From Bacteroidales bacterium (GTDB lineage Bacteria; Bacteroidota; Bacteroidia; Bacteroidales; Porphyromonadaceae): DNA of 64,000 bases. The notes beneath the pieces were generated by a model. That model ran no database searches, was not told the origin of the DNA, and saw only the letters and a list, made by a program, of their open reading frames with translations. Of this stretch, positions 12,301 through 21,616 are shown piece by piece. The translations under genes and the position numbers were made by a program. Location of the stretch: assembly GCA_004555765.1 (NCBI GenBank), contig SFHG01000002.1, positions 1-64,000 on the forward strand. The letters run 5' to 3'. Each line of letters starts with the position of its first letter. The stretch's first letter is position 1.

Positions 12301-13673
12301 TCGTAGACGAAAATACCGGTATGACGCTCATCACCCAGAACATCCCCTACGGCGCCATCCTGCGTGCAGAACCCGGCTCCAAGGTGGGCAAAGACGATGT
12401 CATCTTCGAGAGCGACCCCTTCAACTCCCTCATCGTAGCAGAGCAGGACGGTAAGCTCAAGTACTCCGACATCCTCGAAAACGTCACCTACAAGGTACAG
12501 AGCGACTCCGCCGTTTCCTCCGCCCACGAAGAGCGCGTCATCATAGAAAGCAAGGACAAAAAGCTCTCTCCGACGCTCCTCATCCTCGATAAGGAAGGCA
12601 ACGTCCTCTCCAGTGCATCACTTCCCGTGGGTGCACACCTCGTCCGCAAAGACGGAGAGAAGGTCAAGGCCGGGGACATTCTCATCAAGGTGCCGCGTAC
12701 CATCGTCAAGACCGGCGACATCACGGGCGGTTTACCCCGTGTAACCGAGCTCTTTGAAGCGCGCAACCCCACGAACCCCGCCGTGGTTACGGAAATCGAC
12801 GGTGTCGTCTCTTTGGGCAAAATCCGTAGAGGGAACCGCGAAATCCTCATCACGAGCAAGGTCGGCGACCAGCGCTCCTATATGATCCCCCTCACGCGTC
12901 AGATCCTCGTGCAGGAAAACGACTTCGTACGTGCCGGTGCACCTCTCTCGGACGGCTCCGTGGCACCGAGTGACATCCTCGCCATCTTGGGTCCCAATGC
13001 GGTGCAGAACTACATCGTCAACGGTGTCCAGGACGTCTACCGCAAGCAAGGTGTGACCATCAACGACAAGCACTTCGAAGTCATCGTGCGTCAGATGATG
13101 CGCAAGGTCGAAATCCTCGACCCGGGCGACACCAATTTCCTCGAACAGCAACTCGTGGACAAGCAGGACGTCAAGGAAGCCAACGACAAGCTTTGGGGTA
13201 AAAAGGTGATCACGGACGCAGGCGACTCCGAAGAGTACTCCGAAGGACAGATCATCACGCTTCGCCGTCTGAGAGACGCAAACTCCAGACTCAAGCGCCA
13301 GGACCTCAAACCCATAGAAGTCCGTGACGCGATGCCCGCGACGACGAACCAAGTGCTTCAGGGTATCACGCGCGCCGCGCTTCAGACGAAGAGCTTCATG
13401 AGCGCCGCCTCCTTCCAGGAGACGCCCAAGGTCCTCAACAATGCGGCCATCGAAGGAAAGATCGATACGCTCGAAGCGCTCAAAGAAAATGTCATCTGCG
13501 GTCACCTTATCCCCGCCGGCACCGGTCAAAGGATGTACCAGGACATTGTGGTGGCGAATAAAGAGGAGCTCGAACAGGCTCGCATTATGGAGTCCCTCAA
13601 GCCTTCCCGTGTTTCGGACGAAGCTGCATCCGGTGAGGAAGCGGCCGCTCCCGTGGAGATGCCCGAAGATTGA
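9327..13673 (+). CDS. rpoC: DNA-directed RNA polymerase subunit beta-prime
   Basis: This is the catalytic beta-prime subunit. The 1448-residue product has the N-terminal zinc ribbon CHCGKYKG...CDRC (about 66-85), the magnesium-binding NADFDGDQM (about 474-482), and the second zinc site [11 protein letters not shown] (about 892-902). The C-terminus carries an acidic/alanine-rich tail ([14 protein letters not shown]). No frameshift is seen. A strong hairpin terminator follows. Confidence 0.99.
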   Translation: MAFKRDTKVKTNFDSIRIGISSPEEILESSHGEVLKPETINYRTYKPERDGLFCERIFGPVKDYECHCGKYKGVRYRGVVCDRCQVEVTEKKVRRERMGHIKLEVPVVHIWFFRSVPNKIAYLLGIPSKKLERIIYYENYAVINGGDVTNPETDQPYQPGDLLSEEEYLEIMANLPAENAELPAGDPAKFEANIGAEAILALLERVNLDKLSYDLRAQASKESSQQRKKEALKRLQVVESFRVSKGYSRPEWMVMKVVPVIPPDLRPLVPLDGGRFATSDLNELYRRVIIRNNRLRRLIETRAPQVILRNEKRMLQEAVDSLFDNSGRAGAVKGDSNRPLKSLTDSLKGKQGRFRQNLLGKRVDYSARSVIVVGPELKMHECGLPKEMAAELYKPFIIRRLIERGIVKTVKSAKRLVDRRSPEVWDILEHVIKGHPVLLNRAPTLHRLGIQAFQPKLIEGKAIQLHPLACTAFNADFDGDQMAVHLPLSNEAILEAQFLMLASHNILNPANGTPITVPSQDMVLGLYYITKLRKGAKGEGLKFYGPEEAIIAYNEGHVDLHAKIWVRVMDLNEQGEKEEVLKETSVGRLMFNSVVPEGIRYVNDVVGKKVLRTIIGNVIKECGISKTSKFLDDIMSMGFTMAYKAGLSFNLDDVIIPKEKEEMIEDGFDQVEEIKENFAYGNITNNERYNQIIDVWTTINNNLQAVLMKQLKEANDGFNPIYMMMDSGARGSAGQIQQLSGIRGLMAKPQRGNEGAQTMENPILSNFKEGLSVLEYFISTHGARKGLSDTALKTADAGYLTRRLVDVSQDVIITEEDCGTLRGIVRREIKEGNTVVASLYERILGRVSVHDIVHPITGELIVKAGEEIKEKAAETIQESPIQEVEIRSVLTCESKHGVCAKCYGRNLALNRPVEIGEVVGVVAAQSIGEPGTQLTLRTFHAGGVASSDTAERNFKAKYDGILEIDELRTVGHKSEDGSQERVVVGRQAEMRVVDENTGMTLITQNIPYGAILRAEPGSKVGKDDVIFESDPFNSLIVAEQDGKLKYSDILENVTYKVQSDSAVSSAHEERVIIESKDKKLSPTLLILDKEGNVLSSASLPVGAHLVRKDGEKVKAGDILIKVPRTIVKTGDITGGLPRVTELFEARNPTNPAVVTEIDGVVSLGKIRRGNREILITSKVGDQRSYMIPLTRQILVQENDFVRAGAPLSDGSVAPSDILAILGPNAVQNYIVNGVQDVYRKQGVTINDKHFEVIVRQMMRKVEILDPGDTNFLEQQLVDKQDVKEANDKLWGKKVITDAGDSEEYSEGQIITLRRLRDANSRLKRQDLKPIEVRDAMPATTNQVLQGITRAALQTKSFMSAASFQETPKVLNNAAIEGKIDTLEALKENVICGHLIPAGTGQRMYQDIVVANKEELEQARIMESLKPSRVSDEAASGEEAAAPVEMPED

Positions 13674-13690
13674 CTTCAGTGACTTTCCTG

Positions 13691-13733
13691 TAAAGGTTCC
13701 GGTTTGACCGAAAAATTTCGGTCTGACCAAGAA
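13691..13733. repeat. RPT1-like palindrome after rpoC
   Basis: TTTGACCGAAA and TTTCGGTCTGACC face each other across two bases and form an 8-bp perfect stem (GACCGAAA/TTTCGGTC). The core resembles the AGACC-plus-purines type of RPT1 half-site but lacks the TAC part, so membership in the family is tentative. Confidence 0.4.
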
Positions 13734-13740
13734 ACAAGAA

Positions 13741-13784
13741 TAGACCCGTATCCCGCCTACGCGAGATACGGGTCTATCCCTTTT
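13741..13784 (+). terminator. Terminator of the rpoBC operon
   Basis: TAGACCCGTATC (13741-13752) pairs perfectly with GATACGGGTCTA (13765-13776), a 12-bp stem with a 12-base loop. CCCTTTT follows on the plus strand. The position after rpoC and before a minus-strand transcript fits an operon end. Confidence 0.8.
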
Positions 13785-13838
13785 CCTATGTCCGTACCTC
13801 CCTCTAACCCTCCCTTCTGCATCAAAGATTCTGGCCGC

Positions 13839-14028
13839 AAAAAAGAAAGAGACCCCATCGGGTTACGCTGACCGGTACCAACCGGGGCAATCCCAACGGA
13901 GTCTCTATATGTGGCTCAAAGGTACTAACTTTCTTCCGTAAAAACGTCTCCACCTTCTGTCTCCAAACGGATTGCCACGCATAAGTATCTCCTGCCTTAG
14001 CTGCTCCCCGTCTCGGACTCCGTTTGGT
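13839..14028 (-). ncRNA. Candidate small RNA of about 190 nt, antiparallel to rpoC and rpsH
   Basis: Read on the minus strand, the stretch begins with a hairpin whose 9-bp arms CCAAACGGA and TCCGTTTGG are perfect (14019-14027 and 13963-13971, about 47 bases between). An AG-rich linker follows. It ends with a long hairpin at 13848-13906: AGAGACTCC/GGGGTCTCT continues as GTTGGG/CCCGAT for 15 pairs and encloses CCGGT-TGGT-ACCGG. TTCTTTTTT follows at once, the form of an intrinsic terminator. A weak -7 box lies just upstream. No minus-strand gene follows, so it is not a leader. Its size is like that of 6S RNA, but the 5' and 3' ends do not pair with each other, and I do not recognise the family. 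A 70-codon ORF (13822-14034) runs through the terminator and looks fortuitous. Confidence 0.55.
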
Positions 14029-14031
14029 AAT

Positions 14032-14039
14032 CATAAATA
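14032..14039 (-). promoter_or_regulatory. Possible -7 box for the minus-strand RNA
   Basis: On the minus strand TATTTATG matches seven of eight positions of TAnnTTTG. It is placed so that transcription would begin at or close to the first base of the 5' hairpin. No clear -33 TTTG is seen 20 bases upstream. Confidence 0.35.
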
Positions 14040-14120
14040 GGAATCAGCCAGTGTGGGGAGGGTGGAATGTGCCGGTCGAGGGAGGCCGGGAAAATATTAG
14101 GCGGAATTGGAAACTTTTTG

Positions 14121-14128
14121 TATCTTTG
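14121..14128 (+). promoter_or_regulatory. -7 box of the rpsH-rplQ operon
   Basis: TATCTTTG matches the Bacteroidota -7 consensus TAnnTTTG exactly. TTAG lies 20 bases upstream, in the place where the -33 TTTG is expected. The leader to rpsH would be about 180 bases. No other promoter-like site was seen between rpoC and rpsH, so this is the best candidate for driving the split spc/alpha operon. Confidence 0.6.
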
Positions 14129-14316
14129 CCGTGCTTATCCCTTATCCCGCAGGCGCGCGGATGTCACAAAGGGGAAGCAAAGCGTACACTCTTGCTGATA
14201 GGTGTTGCTCTCTTTTTGGAGCAGAAACGTAAGGCGAGTGTACGGCTTTGGTGAACTATTAAATATTCTCCGCACGGATTTCGTGCCGTAGCGGAACAAT
14301 TTAAGTTTCAAACATT

Positions 14317-14718
14317 ATGACAGATCCTATCGCAGACTACCTAACGAGGGTGCGCAATGCCATTTCTGCAAACCATCGTGTGGTGGAAGTCCCTGCCAGC
14401 AAGATCAAGAAGGAAATCACCAAGATCCTTTTTGAAAAGGGTTACATCCTGAACTATATGTTTCAGGCCGATCCCGAAGGACCCGGTGAGGTGATCAAGA
14501 TCGCACTCAAATACGATCTCGGCTCCAAGAAACCGGCCATCCAGGCGCTTAAGCGCATCTCCCGCCCGGGCCTCAGAAGATACGTGGGTTACAAAGACCT
14601 TCCGCGTGTCCTCAATGGTCTCGGTATTGCTATTGTATCCACCTCGCGCGGATTGATGACTAATAAAGAAGCTGCAGATCTCAAGATCGGCGGTGAAGTT
14701 CTTTGTTACGTGTATTGA
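14317..14718 (+). CDS. rpsH: 30S ribosomal protein S8
   Basis: S8 binds the central domain of 16S rRNA and in other bacteria represses the spc operon. The 133-residue product matches the family (MTDPIADYLTRVRNA at the start, STSRGLMTNKEA near the end). It is the first gene of its transcription unit here, whereas in most bacteria rpsN and rplE precede it directly. rplF follows after 50 bases. Confidence 0.98.
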   Translation: MTDPIADYLTRVRNAISANHRVVEVPASKIKKEITKILFEKGYILNYMFQADPEGPGEVIKIALKYDLGSKKPAIQALKRISRPGLRRYVGYKDLPRVLNGLGIAIVSTSRGLMTNKEAADLKIGGEVLCYVY

Positions 14719-14768
14719 TTTATTTTTTTGAACACAAAAAAGACACGAAAGGAAAGAACTTACAAGTT

Positions 14769-15320
14769 ATGTCAAGAATAGGTAAACTCCCCATCCACAT
14801 CCCCGGCGGCGTCAATGTGACGGTCAAGGATAACGTTGTCACCGTAAAGGGTCCCAAGGGACAACTGTCACAGGCAGTGGCTCCCTCCATCGAAATCAAG
14901 GAAGAAGGCGGCGCACTCCATTTCTCCCCGAAAGACAACGAAAAGCAGACTCAGGCTTTTCACGGTACTTACCGTGCTCTGGTGCAGAATATGGTTACCG
15001 GTGTGTTGGAGGGCTACAAGAAGACTCTGGAGCTCGTGGGCGTAGGTTTCCGCGCATCCAACGAAGGTCAGCTCCTCGAGCTTTCTCTCGGGTACTCTCA
15101 CCCCATCTTTATCCTTCTGCCGGACGAAGTCAAGGTGGAAACTAAGATGGAACGCAACAAAAATCCGCTCATCATGCTCGAAAGCGCCGACAAGCAACTT
15201 ATCGGTCAGGTGTGCGCAAAGATTCGCTCCCTCCGCAAGCCCGAGCCTTACAAGGGTAAGGGTGTCCGTTTCGAGGGCGAACAGATCAGAAGGAAATCCG
15301 GCAAGACGGCTTCCAAGTAA
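14769..15320 (+). CDS. rplF: 50S ribosomal protein L6
   Basis: L6 lies near the factor-binding site of the large subunit. The start MSRIGKLPIHIPGGV gives 183 residues and is the conserved one; an upstream in-frame start at 14703 overlaps rpsH and is not supported. The C-terminal signature EPYKGKGVRFEGEQIRRKSG is present. Confidence 0.97.
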   Translation: MSRIGKLPIHIPGGVNVTVKDNVVTVKGPKGQLSQAVAPSIEIKEEGGALHFSPKDNEKQTQAFHGTYRALVQNMVTGVLEGYKKTLELVGVGFRASNEGQLLELSLGYSHPIFILLPDEVKVETKMERNKNPLIMLESADKQLIGQVCAKIRSLRKPEPYKGKGVRFEGEQIRRKSGKTASK

Positions 15321-15357
15321 TGCGTCACATTAACGTTTAAGAAGATTTTTGTTCGTT

Positions 15358-15702
15358 ATGCAAACCAAAAGAGAAAGAAGACTCAAAATAAAGATGCGTG
15401 TCCGCGGAAAGATCAGCGGTACCGCCGCGCGTCCCCGTCTCACTGTGTTCCGCTCCAATAAGCAGATTTACGCACAGCTTATCGACGATATCGAAGGCAA
15501 GACACTTGCTGCAAGCGACTCTCTGAAGATCACCGAAAGCAAGCCCAAAAGCGAAATCGCTGCCATGGTCGGCGAAGATATCGCTAAGAAGGCTCAGGCA
15601 GTCGGCATTACATCCGTAGTATTTGACCGCAACGGTTACCTCTATCACGGCAGGGTGAAAGAGCTTGCCGATGCAGCCCGCAAAGGTGGTCTGCAATTCT
15701 GA
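15358..15702 (+). CDS. rplR: 50S ribosomal protein L18
   Basis: L18 binds 5S rRNA. Starting at [18 protein letters not shown] gives 114 residues, the usual length; a start nine bases upstream is also possible. The basic N-terminus and the [20 protein letters not shown] segment are typical. It lies between rplF and rpsE in the spc order. Confidence 0.96.
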   Translation: MQTKRERRLKIKMRVRGKISGTAARPRLTVFRSNKQIYAQLIDDIEGKTLAASDSLKITESKPKSEIAAMVGEDIAKKAQAVGITSVVFDRNGYLYHGRVKELADAARKGGLQF

Positions 15703-15761
15703 TGAAGGGTACTCCTACAGTTTTTTACACAATCGACTAAGAAGAGAAGGAACTAAAGAAT

Positions 15762-16268
15762 ATGAAGAGAGTAACCTCCATCAACGGTCTTGACCTCAAG
15801 GAAAAGCTCGTGGCCGTAAACAGAGTGACAAAGGTGACCAAGGGTGGTCGTACGTTTACCCTCGCTGCCATGGTGGTCGTGGGTGACAATAACGGCATCA
15901 TCGGCTACGGTCTCGGTAAAGCAGCCGAAGTGACAACCGCTATCGGCAAAGGTACCGAGTCCGCGAAGAAGAACTTGATCCAGGTCCCTGTCTACAAGGG
16001 TACAATCCCCCACGAAGTGTACGGTACATACGACGGCGCGAAGGTCATCCTCCGTCCCGCATCCGAAGGTACCGGAGTAGTGGCGGGCGGTGCTATGCGC
16101 TCCGTACTCGAGAGCGTCGGCATCACAGACTGCCTGGCCAAGAGCCAAGGATCCTCCAACCCCCACAACCTCGTCAAAGCAACCATCATCGCCCTCTCTC
16201 AGCTGAGAAGTCCGCTTGATGTGGCAAGAGCGAGAGGCATCTCCGTAGAGAAAGTATTCAAAGGCTGA
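15762..16268 (+). CDS. rpsE: 30S ribosomal protein S5
   Basis: S5 contributes to decoding accuracy and to the mRNA entry tunnel. The 168-residue product has the double-stranded-RNA-like N-terminal domain ([19 protein letters not shown] at about 18-36) and the [15 protein letters not shown] segment. Spacing and order are as in the spc operon. Confidence 0.98.
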   Translation: MKRVTSINGLDLKEKLVAVNRVTKVTKGGRTFTLAAMVVVGDNNGIIGYGLGKAAEVTTAIGKGTESAKKNLIQVPVYKGTIPHEVYGTYDGAKVILRPASEGTGVVAGGAMRSVLESVGITDCLAKSQGSSNPHNLVKATIIALSQLRSPLDVARARGISVEKVFKG

Positions 16269-16335
16269 TTCAGAGCCCGAAGAGAGATACTTTGTCTATA
16301 AGGATATAATTGATTCCGTATTCAGACAGATACAC

Positions 16336-16515
16336 ATGGAAACTATAAAGATTAAGCAGGTTCGAAGCCGCATCCGCTGCCCGAAAGATCAGAAGGCCGC
16401 GCTCAATGTCCTCGGACTTACCAAGTTGAACAGAGTGAAAGAACTGCCCCGCACACCTGCTGTGATGGGTAATATCCATAAGGTACGCCACCTCATCCAG
16501 GAAGTCGTTGACTGA
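16336..16515 (+). CDS. rpmD: 50S ribosomal protein L30
   Basis: This small gene encodes 59 residues (METIKIKQVRSRIRCPKDQK at the start, HKVRHLIQEVVD at the end). L30 is a minor large-subunit protein that some bacterial groups lack. Its position between rpsE and rplO is diagnostic. A GLTKLNRVKELPRTPAVMGNI core supports the call. Confidence 0.96.
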   Translation: METIKIKQVRSRIRCPKDQKAALNVLGLTKLNRVKELPRTPAVMGNIHKVRHLIQEVVD

Positions 16516-16644
16516 CCTCCCGTGTGACGAGATCCATTATTTCTCTGTTTCGTAACTGTTTTATAAAGTAAACGCTTATCGTCTCTCCGTTGGGGGCTGA
16601 TGTACCCGTGAGGACGATATTTAGAGATAACGACGATTTTTATC

Positions 16645-17106
16645 ATGAACTTATCCAACCTTAAACCGGCAGAGGGCTCTACCCACTCTCGCAGACGCAT
16701 TGGTCGCGGTCCGGGTAGCGGTATGGGCGGTACTTCCACTCGTGGTCACAAAGGGGCTAAGAGCCGCTCGGGTTACCACAAGAAGTTCGGTTTCGAAGGC
16801 GGTCAGATGCCGCTCCAACGCCGTCTCCCCAAGTTTGGTTTCCGCAATCCCAACCGCGTGGAATACAAGCCCCTTAATCTGGTCACTCTGGCAGAGTTTG
16901 CCAAGGCAGCAGGTCTCCAAGAGGTTTCATTTGATGACCTCGTGAAGTCCGGTCGTTACCACAAGGATGACCTTATTAAGGTTCTTGGCAATGGTCTTGA
17001 TGCCTTCGATGCCAAGCTCACAGTGCACGCGCACTCTTTTTCTGCTTCTGCCAAGGAAGCGATCGAAAAAGCAGGCGGTTCTGCAGTGGTGATTGAGACC
17101 AAATAA
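16645..17106 (+). CDS. rplO: 50S ribosomal protein L15
   Basis: L15 is a late-assembly large-subunit protein. The 153-residue product has the glycine-rich, basic N-terminus ([20 protein letters not shown]) and the C-terminal globular domain. It precedes secY by 45 bases, as in most spc operons. Confidence 0.97.
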   Translation: MNLSNLKPAEGSTHSRRRIGRGPGSGMGGTSTRGHKGAKSRSGYHKKFGFEGGQMPLQRRLPKFGFRNPNRVEYKPLNLVTLAEFAKAAGLQEVSFDDLVKSGRYHKDDLIKVLGNGLDAFDAKLTVHAHSFSASAKEAIEKAGGSAVVIETK

Positions 17107-17151
17107 AAGAGTACACTTTGCTTTAAGTAACGAGATACACCGTACAAACTC

Positions 17152-18480
17152 ATGAAGTTTATTCAGACGCTCCAAAACATCTGGAAGATCGAAGACCTCC
17201 GCAATCGCATCACGACGACGCTGTGGTTCATCGTTCTCTACCGTCTTGGGACGACAATCGTACTTCCCGGGATTGACCCGGCCTCTTTGGTGGCATTAAA
17301 GACACAGACGCGCGGCGGTCTGATGGCTCTCCTTGATATGTTTTCGGGGGGCGCTTTCTCCAACGCATCCGTCTTTGCTCTGGGGATCATGCCCTACATC
17401 TCCGCCTCTATCGTGATGCAGCTCGCCGCGATCGTGGTACCCAGCATCCAGAAGATGCAACGAGAAGGAGAGAGTGGCAGACGAAAAATCAACCAATGGA
17501 CGCGTTATCTGACTATACTCATTCTCTTGGTACAGGGTCCCCTTTACCTCGTCAATCTGCGCACCCAGCTTATGGCTGTGGGCGCTACTTTGCCCGAGGG
17601 ATTCTGGTTCGCTTTCACGTCCACCATATTTATGGCCGCAGGCTCTATGCTGACGCTCTGGATGGGTGAGAGGATAACGGACAAGGGGGTTGGTAACGGT
17701 GTGTCTTTTATAATTCTCGTCGGCATCCTTGCCCGACTCCCGCGGGCGTTTGTGGCGGAAGTCGCTCTGCGTTTCCAACTGCCGGGCGGTCTCTTTGTGA
17801 TCATCCTCGAGATTATCCTCCTGTTGCTCGTGATGGCAGGTGCGATACTGCTCGTCCAGGGCACAAGACGGGTACCGGTGCAGTATGCCAAGCGTACGGT
17901 CGGTAACCGCCAGTTCGGTGGCGCTCGCCAGTACATCCCCTTGAAGGTCAATGCGGCTAACGTGATGCCGATTATCTTTGCTCAGGCACTGATGTTCATC
18001 CCTCTTACCTTCATCGGCTTCAACACCGAGACGACTTCTCCATTTTGGCAGACGTTCCTCTCCGGTCGTGGCTTCTGGTACAATTTCATCTTTGCTGTCC
18101 TTATTATTCTTTTCACCTACATGTACACTGCGGTGACGATTAACCCCGGTCAGATGTCGGATGAGTTGAAGAACAGCAACGGTTTTATCCCCGGTGTTAA
18201 GCCCGGTCGTGCCACGAAGGATTACTTGGACGATGTGATGAGTAAAATTACGCTCCCCGGTGCCATCTTCCTGGCTCTTGTCGCTATTATGCCGGCATTT
18301 GCCCAGTACTTCGGGGTTTCGCAGGAATTCTCGCAGTTCTTCGGAGGTACTTCTCTGATCATCCTCGTAGGTGTCGTCCTCGATACGCTTCAGCAAATCG
18401 AGAGCCACTTGCTCCAGCACCACTATGATGGTCTGCTCGAGACCGGACACATCAAGGGACGTCAGGGCTATATGTATTGA
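17152..18480 (+). CDS. secY: Preprotein translocase subunit SecY
   Basis: SecY is the channel-forming subunit of the Sec translocon in the inner membrane. The 442-residue product has about ten hydrophobic segments. It shows the conserved GIMPYISASIVMQL (about 81-94) and the loop with PGVKPGRATKDYLDDVM (about 346-362). Its partner SecE is at 1.4 kb. Methionine aminopeptidase follows 25 bases downstream. Confidence 0.98.
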   Translation: MKFIQTLQNIWKIEDLRNRITTTLWFIVLYRLGTTIVLPGIDPASLVALKTQTRGGLMALLDMFSGGAFSNASVFALGIMPYISASIVMQLAAIVVPSIQKMQREGESGRRKINQWTRYLTILILLVQGPLYLVNLRTQLMAVGATLPEGFWFAFTSTIFMAAGSMLTLWMGERITDKGVGNGVSFIILVGILARLPRAFVAEVALRFQLPGGLFVIILEIILLLLVMAGAILLVQGTRRVPVQYAKRTVGNRQFGGARQYIPLKVNAANVMPIIFAQALMFIPLTFIGFNTETTSPFWQTFLSGRGFWYNFIFAVLIILFTYMYTAVTINPGQMSDELKNSNGFIPGVKPGRATKDYLDDVMSKITLPGAIFLALVAIMPAFAQYFGVSQEFSQFFGGTSLIILVGVVLDTLQQIESHLLQHHYDGLLETGHIKGRQGYMY

Positions 18481-18505
18481 TCTCGGCTTTCGGAAAGTAG
18501 ACATT

Positions 18506-19309
18506 ATGGTTCAGAGACGCACCAATATCAAGCTCAAGACGAGAGACGAGATTGATTTGCTTTACAAGGCAAATCAGCTTGTGGGTCGTACGCTGGCTGA
18601 AGTAGGGAAGGCGATCAGACCCGGAGTGTCGACTAAAGAGCTTGATACCATTGCGCACGATTTCATCCTTGATCACGGTGCCCAACCTGCCTTCCTGGGT
18701 TACGATGGCTTTCCGGGATCCATTTGCACGTCGATTAACGATATGATTGTGCACGGTATCCCGAGTGAAAAGGACATCTTGAGAGAAGGTGACATAATTA
18801 GTGTGGACTGCGGTACTTTCCTGGACGGATTCACCGGTGACTCAGCTTTTACTTTCCCTGTCGGAGAAGTAAGTGAAGAGGTTAAGAAGCTTCTGAACAC
18901 CACGAAGGAGTCGCTTATGCTCGGGATAGAGACCGTGCGGGTGGGGCGAAGGATCGGTGACATCGGTTATGCGGTTCAGTCCTACTGCGAGCACAGGGGC
19001 TTTTCCGTAGTGCGGGAATTTGTGGGACACGGCATCGGTCATGAGATGCATGAAGATCCGATGGTGCCGAACTACGGACGAAAGGGTACCGGACCTATGA
19101 TTGAAGAAGGTCTTTGCATCTGCATCGAACCGATGATTAACCTCGGCTCCAAGAACATCCGAATGATGAACGACGGCTGGGGTGTCAAGACGAAAGACGG
19201 CAAACCCTCTGCTCACTTCGAGCACTGCATCGCCGTCGTAGACGGAGAAGCCAAGATTATGAGCAACTTCGATTTCGTCTACGAAGTTCTGGGTAGGGAA
19301 ACCTTCTGA
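18506..19309 (+). CDS. map: Methionine aminopeptidase, type I
   Basis: This enzyme removes the initiator methionine from new proteins. The start [19 protein letters not shown] gives 267 residues; a longer reading frame from 18371 overlaps secY and is rejected. Metal-binding residues are visible as D in SVDCGTF, D in FTGDSAF, H in [12 protein letters not shown] in CIEPMIN and E in [15 protein letters not shown]. The gene lies between secY and infA, as often seen. Confidence 0.97.
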   Translation: MVQRRTNIKLKTRDEIDLLYKANQLVGRTLAEVGKAIRPGVSTKELDTIAHDFILDHGAQPAFLGYDGFPGSICTSINDMIVHGIPSEKDILREGDIISVDCGTFLDGFTGDSAFTFPVGEVSEEVKKLLNTTKESLMLGIETVRVGRRIGDIGYAVQSYCEHRGFSVVREFVGHGIGHEMHEDPMVPNYGRKGTGPMIEEGLCICIEPMINLGSKNIRMMNDGWGVKTKDGKPSAHFEHCIAVVDGEAKIMSNFDFVYEVLGRETF

Positions 19310-19355
19310 TTTAACACGACAAAGGGACTTTTTGTCCGCACCAAAAACGCATTAT

Positions 19356-19574
19356 ATGGCAAAACAAGCAGCTATTGAAGTAGACGGCACGATATTGGAA
19401 GCGTTATCCAACGCTATGTTCAAAGTCGAGCTCGACAACGGACACCAGATCACCGCCCACATCTCGGGTAAGATGAGGATGCACTATATCCGCATCCTTC
19501 CCGGCGACAGGGTAAAGGTGGAGATGTCTCCGTATGACTTGACTAAGGGAAGAATCTCGTTCCGCTACAAATAA
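19356..19574 (+). CDS. infA: Translation initiation factor IF-1
   Basis: IF-1 is a single OB-fold protein that binds the ribosomal A site during initiation. Starting at [13 protein letters not shown] gives 72 residues, exactly the family length; a start eight codons upstream is unlikely. The signature [21 protein letters not shown] is intact. Confidence 0.97.
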   Translation: MAKQAAIEVDGTILEALSNAMFKVELDNGHQITAHISGKMRMHYIRILPGDRVKVEMSPYDLTKGRISFRYK

Positions 19575-19664
19575 CCTCCCAGCTGCTGCCACTCTGACGA
19601 GGCGTACATCTGCTTCGACACGAATTAGAGAATTAAAGAGTTACAGATACATCTCATAAACGTT

Positions 19665-19781
19665 ATGAAGGTTAGAACATCGCTCAAGAAGCGTTCCGCT
19701 GATGACAAGATTGTCCGTCGCAAAGGACGTCTGTACATCATTAACAAGAAAAATCCCAAGTTCAAGGCTCGTCAGAAGTAA
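19665..19781 (+). CDS. rpmJ: 50S ribosomal protein L36 (zinc-free form)
   Basis: The gene encodes 38 residues, [20 protein letters not shown] and so on to FKARQK. The zinc-binding cysteines and histidine of the common L36 type are absent: SADDK stands where CRNCK is found, and NKKNP where a CSNP motif is found. It is therefore a C-minus variant that does not need zinc. It lies between infA and rpsM, the usual place in the alpha operon. Confidence 0.95.
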   Translation: MKVRTSLKKRSADDKIVRRKGRLYIINKKNPKFKARQK

Positions 19782-19860
19782 TCGGACTATGACGTGAGAC
19801 ACAGTCACAGCTTCCGCCCGCTTTGCATTATTTCTAAACAACTCCACCAATAAACACTGT

Positions 19861-20241
19861 ATGGCAATAAGAATTGTAGGTGTTGACTTGCCTCAGGAAA
19901 AACACGGAGCCATCGCTCTGACCTCCATCTATGGAATCGGTCGCAGCGCAGCTCGTCATATTCTTGACAAGGCAGGCATCCCTCATGAGACCAAGGTGAA
20001 AGATTGGACCGACGATCAGGCCGCAGCCATCCGTGAGATCATCTCTTCCGAATACAAGGTAGAGGGTGACCTCAGAAGTGAAGTGCAGCTCAATATCAAA
20101 CGTCTGATGGACATCGGTTGCTACAGAGGCATCCGTCACCGTCTCGGTCTTCCGCTCAGGGGTCAAAAGACCAAAAACAACTCCCGTACCCGTAAGGGTC
20201 GTCGTAAGACGGTTGCAAATAAGAAGAAGGCAACTAAGTAA
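19861..20241 (+). CDS. rpsM: 30S ribosomal protein S13
   Basis: S13 sits in the head of the small subunit and contacts the P-site tRNA and the large subunit. The 126-residue product has the helix-hairpin-like N-terminal domain and a very basic tail ([19 protein letters not shown]). It opens the alpha-operon part rpsM, rpsK, rpsD, rpoA, rplQ. Confidence 0.98.
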   Translation: MAIRIVGVDLPQEKHGAIALTSIYGIGRSAARHILDKAGIPHETKVKDWTDDQAAAIREIISSEYKVEGDLRSEVQLNIKRLMDIGCYRGIRHRLGLPLRGQKTKNNSRTRKGRRKTVANKKKATK

Positions 20242-20266
20242 TCGTAGTAACTGATCCAATTCAAGT

Positions 20267-20653
20267 ATGGCAAAAAAAACTACTGCGAAGAAGAGAAACG
20301 TCCAAGTCGATGCTATCGGCCAGGCTCATATTTCCTCGTCTTTCAATAACATCATCATCACTTTGACGAACAATCAAGGTCAGGCTATCTCCCAATCGAG
20401 TGCCGGTAAGATGGGCTTCCGTTCTTCCAAAAAGAACACCCCTTACGCTGCTCAGATGGCTGCCGAAGATTGCGCCAAGGTCGCTTATGATGCAGGTTTG
20501 AGGAAAGTGACCGTCTACGTAAAAGGTCCCGGTAACGGTAGAGAGAGTGCCATCCGCACGATCCACGGCGCCGGCATCGAAGTGATGGAGATCGTCGACG
20601 TTACTCCCCTTCCCCACAACGGTTGTCGCCCTCCGAAGCGTCGCAAGCCGTAA
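20267..20653 (+). CDS. rpsK: 30S ribosomal protein S11
   Basis: S11 is on the platform of the small subunit. The 128-residue product has a lysine-rich N-terminus and ends with the conserved [17 protein letters not shown]. It starts 25 bases after rpsM. The next gene, rpsD, comes only after a 260-base spacer. Confidence 0.98.
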   Translation: MAKKTTAKKRNVQVDAIGQAHISSSFNNIIITLTNNQGQAISQSSAGKMGFRSSKKNTPYAAQMAAEDCAKVAYDAGLRKVTVYVKGPGNGRESAIRTIHGAGIEVMEIVDVTPLPHNGCRPPKRRKP

Positions 20654-20913
20654 GGTCGCGGATTCTCTCATCCGCAGAGAAAAGAGTCTCTCAATGGAAT
20701 GAGGGGCGTGTGTAAAAATGAAATTGGCTCTCTTGTTGGCAGAACAAGATTGTACGTTGAGGAGAAAGAAGTAAGCCCGTGTATGGGACACCAGTTTCTC
20801 CACGCGATACCACCCCGAGCCGACGCGGCTGTGCATACGTACCTTCATGGTTATGAGACCAGAAAAGACAAGTAAAGCAAAGTAATCACTCTTTTACTTT
20901 TCCAAATCGAAAA
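20654..20913 (+). promoter_or_regulatory. Long spacer before rpsD, possible S4 leader
   Basis: Genes of the alpha operon are normally tightly packed, but 260 bases lie between rpsK and rpsD. A small stem GCGGAT/ATCCGC (20657-20674) is followed by an AG/TC-rich stretch that could extend it. In many bacteria S4 represses an mRNA leader. This spacer could hold such a site, or an internal promoter. I see no TAnnTTTG box on the plus strand. Confidence 0.3.
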
Positions 20914-21513
20914 ATGGCAAGATATACAGGCCCGAAAGCCAGGATTAATCGCAAGTTTGGCGAATCAGTCTTTGGCAACGTCAAATCCAAAAAGAATTAC
21001 CCTCCCGGTCAGCACGGCAACTCCCGTCGTAGAAAGACCAGCGAATACGGTATTCAGCTGCGCGAAAAACAGAAAGCAAAATACACTTACGGCGTCCTCG
21101 AACGTCAGTTCCGTAACCTTTACGACAAGGCATCCCGTATGAAAGGGGTTAGAGGCGAGATCCTTCTCCAGCTCCTCGAACAGCGCCTTGATAACGTGGT
21201 GTATCGTCTTGGGTTGGCTCCTACGAGAGCCGCCGCTCGTCAGCTCGTCAATCACCGTCACATTGTAGTGGACGGCAAGGTGCTCAACATCCCCTCTTAC
21301 TCCGTTCAGCCCGGTCAGACGATCGGCATCCGCGAACGCTCCAAGAACATCGAGGTCGTTGCAGCAGCTGTGCAGTCTCAGTCTCACAACCAGTTCCCTT
21401 GGCTCTCTTGGGATCCGGCTTCGATGAGCGGCACTTTCTTGCACATCCCCGAGCGTGCCGACATCCCCGAGAATATCTCCGAACAGTCTATTGTCGAGCT
21501 CTATTCCAAGTAA
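20914..21513 (+). CDS. rpsD: 30S ribosomal protein S4
   Basis: S4 starts assembly of the small subunit and guards decoding accuracy. The 199-residue product has the N-terminal [21 protein letters not shown] region and the S4 RNA-binding domain ([23 protein letters not shown], about 90-112). It lacks the N-terminal zinc cysteines found in some lineages, as is typical for this group. The C-terminus [20 protein letters not shown] is conserved. Confidence 0.98.
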   Translation: MARYTGPKARINRKFGESVFGNVKSKKNYPPGQHGNSRRRKTSEYGIQLREKQKAKYTYGVLERQFRNLYDKASRMKGVRGEILLQLLEQRLDNVVYRLGLAPTRAAARQLVNHRHIVVDGKVLNIPSYSVQPGQTIGIRERSKNIEVVAAAVQSQSHNQFPWLSWDPASMSGTFLHIPERADIPENISEQSIVELYSK

Positions 21514-21616
21514 TACAGAATTTATCGTCTGTCACGCCCAAGGGACGTTTTCGTCTCTTTGTTTTAGAAGTTTACTCCGGAAAAACATTCATTCCATCCT
21601 TCGCCTCATATAGAAT

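Noticed and set aside
13839..14028. Classical 6S RNA or signal-recognition-particle RNA
   Set aside because: The size fits 6S, but the 5' and 3' ends do not pair with each other, and the GGAAG-type apical motif of SRP RNA is absent. I therefore keep it as an unnamed candidate.
13822..14034. A 70-codon minus-strand ORF over the candidate small RNA
   Set aside because: It passes through the terminator hairpin and T tract, and its start overlaps the predicted -7 box. The RNA features are stronger than the coding evidence.
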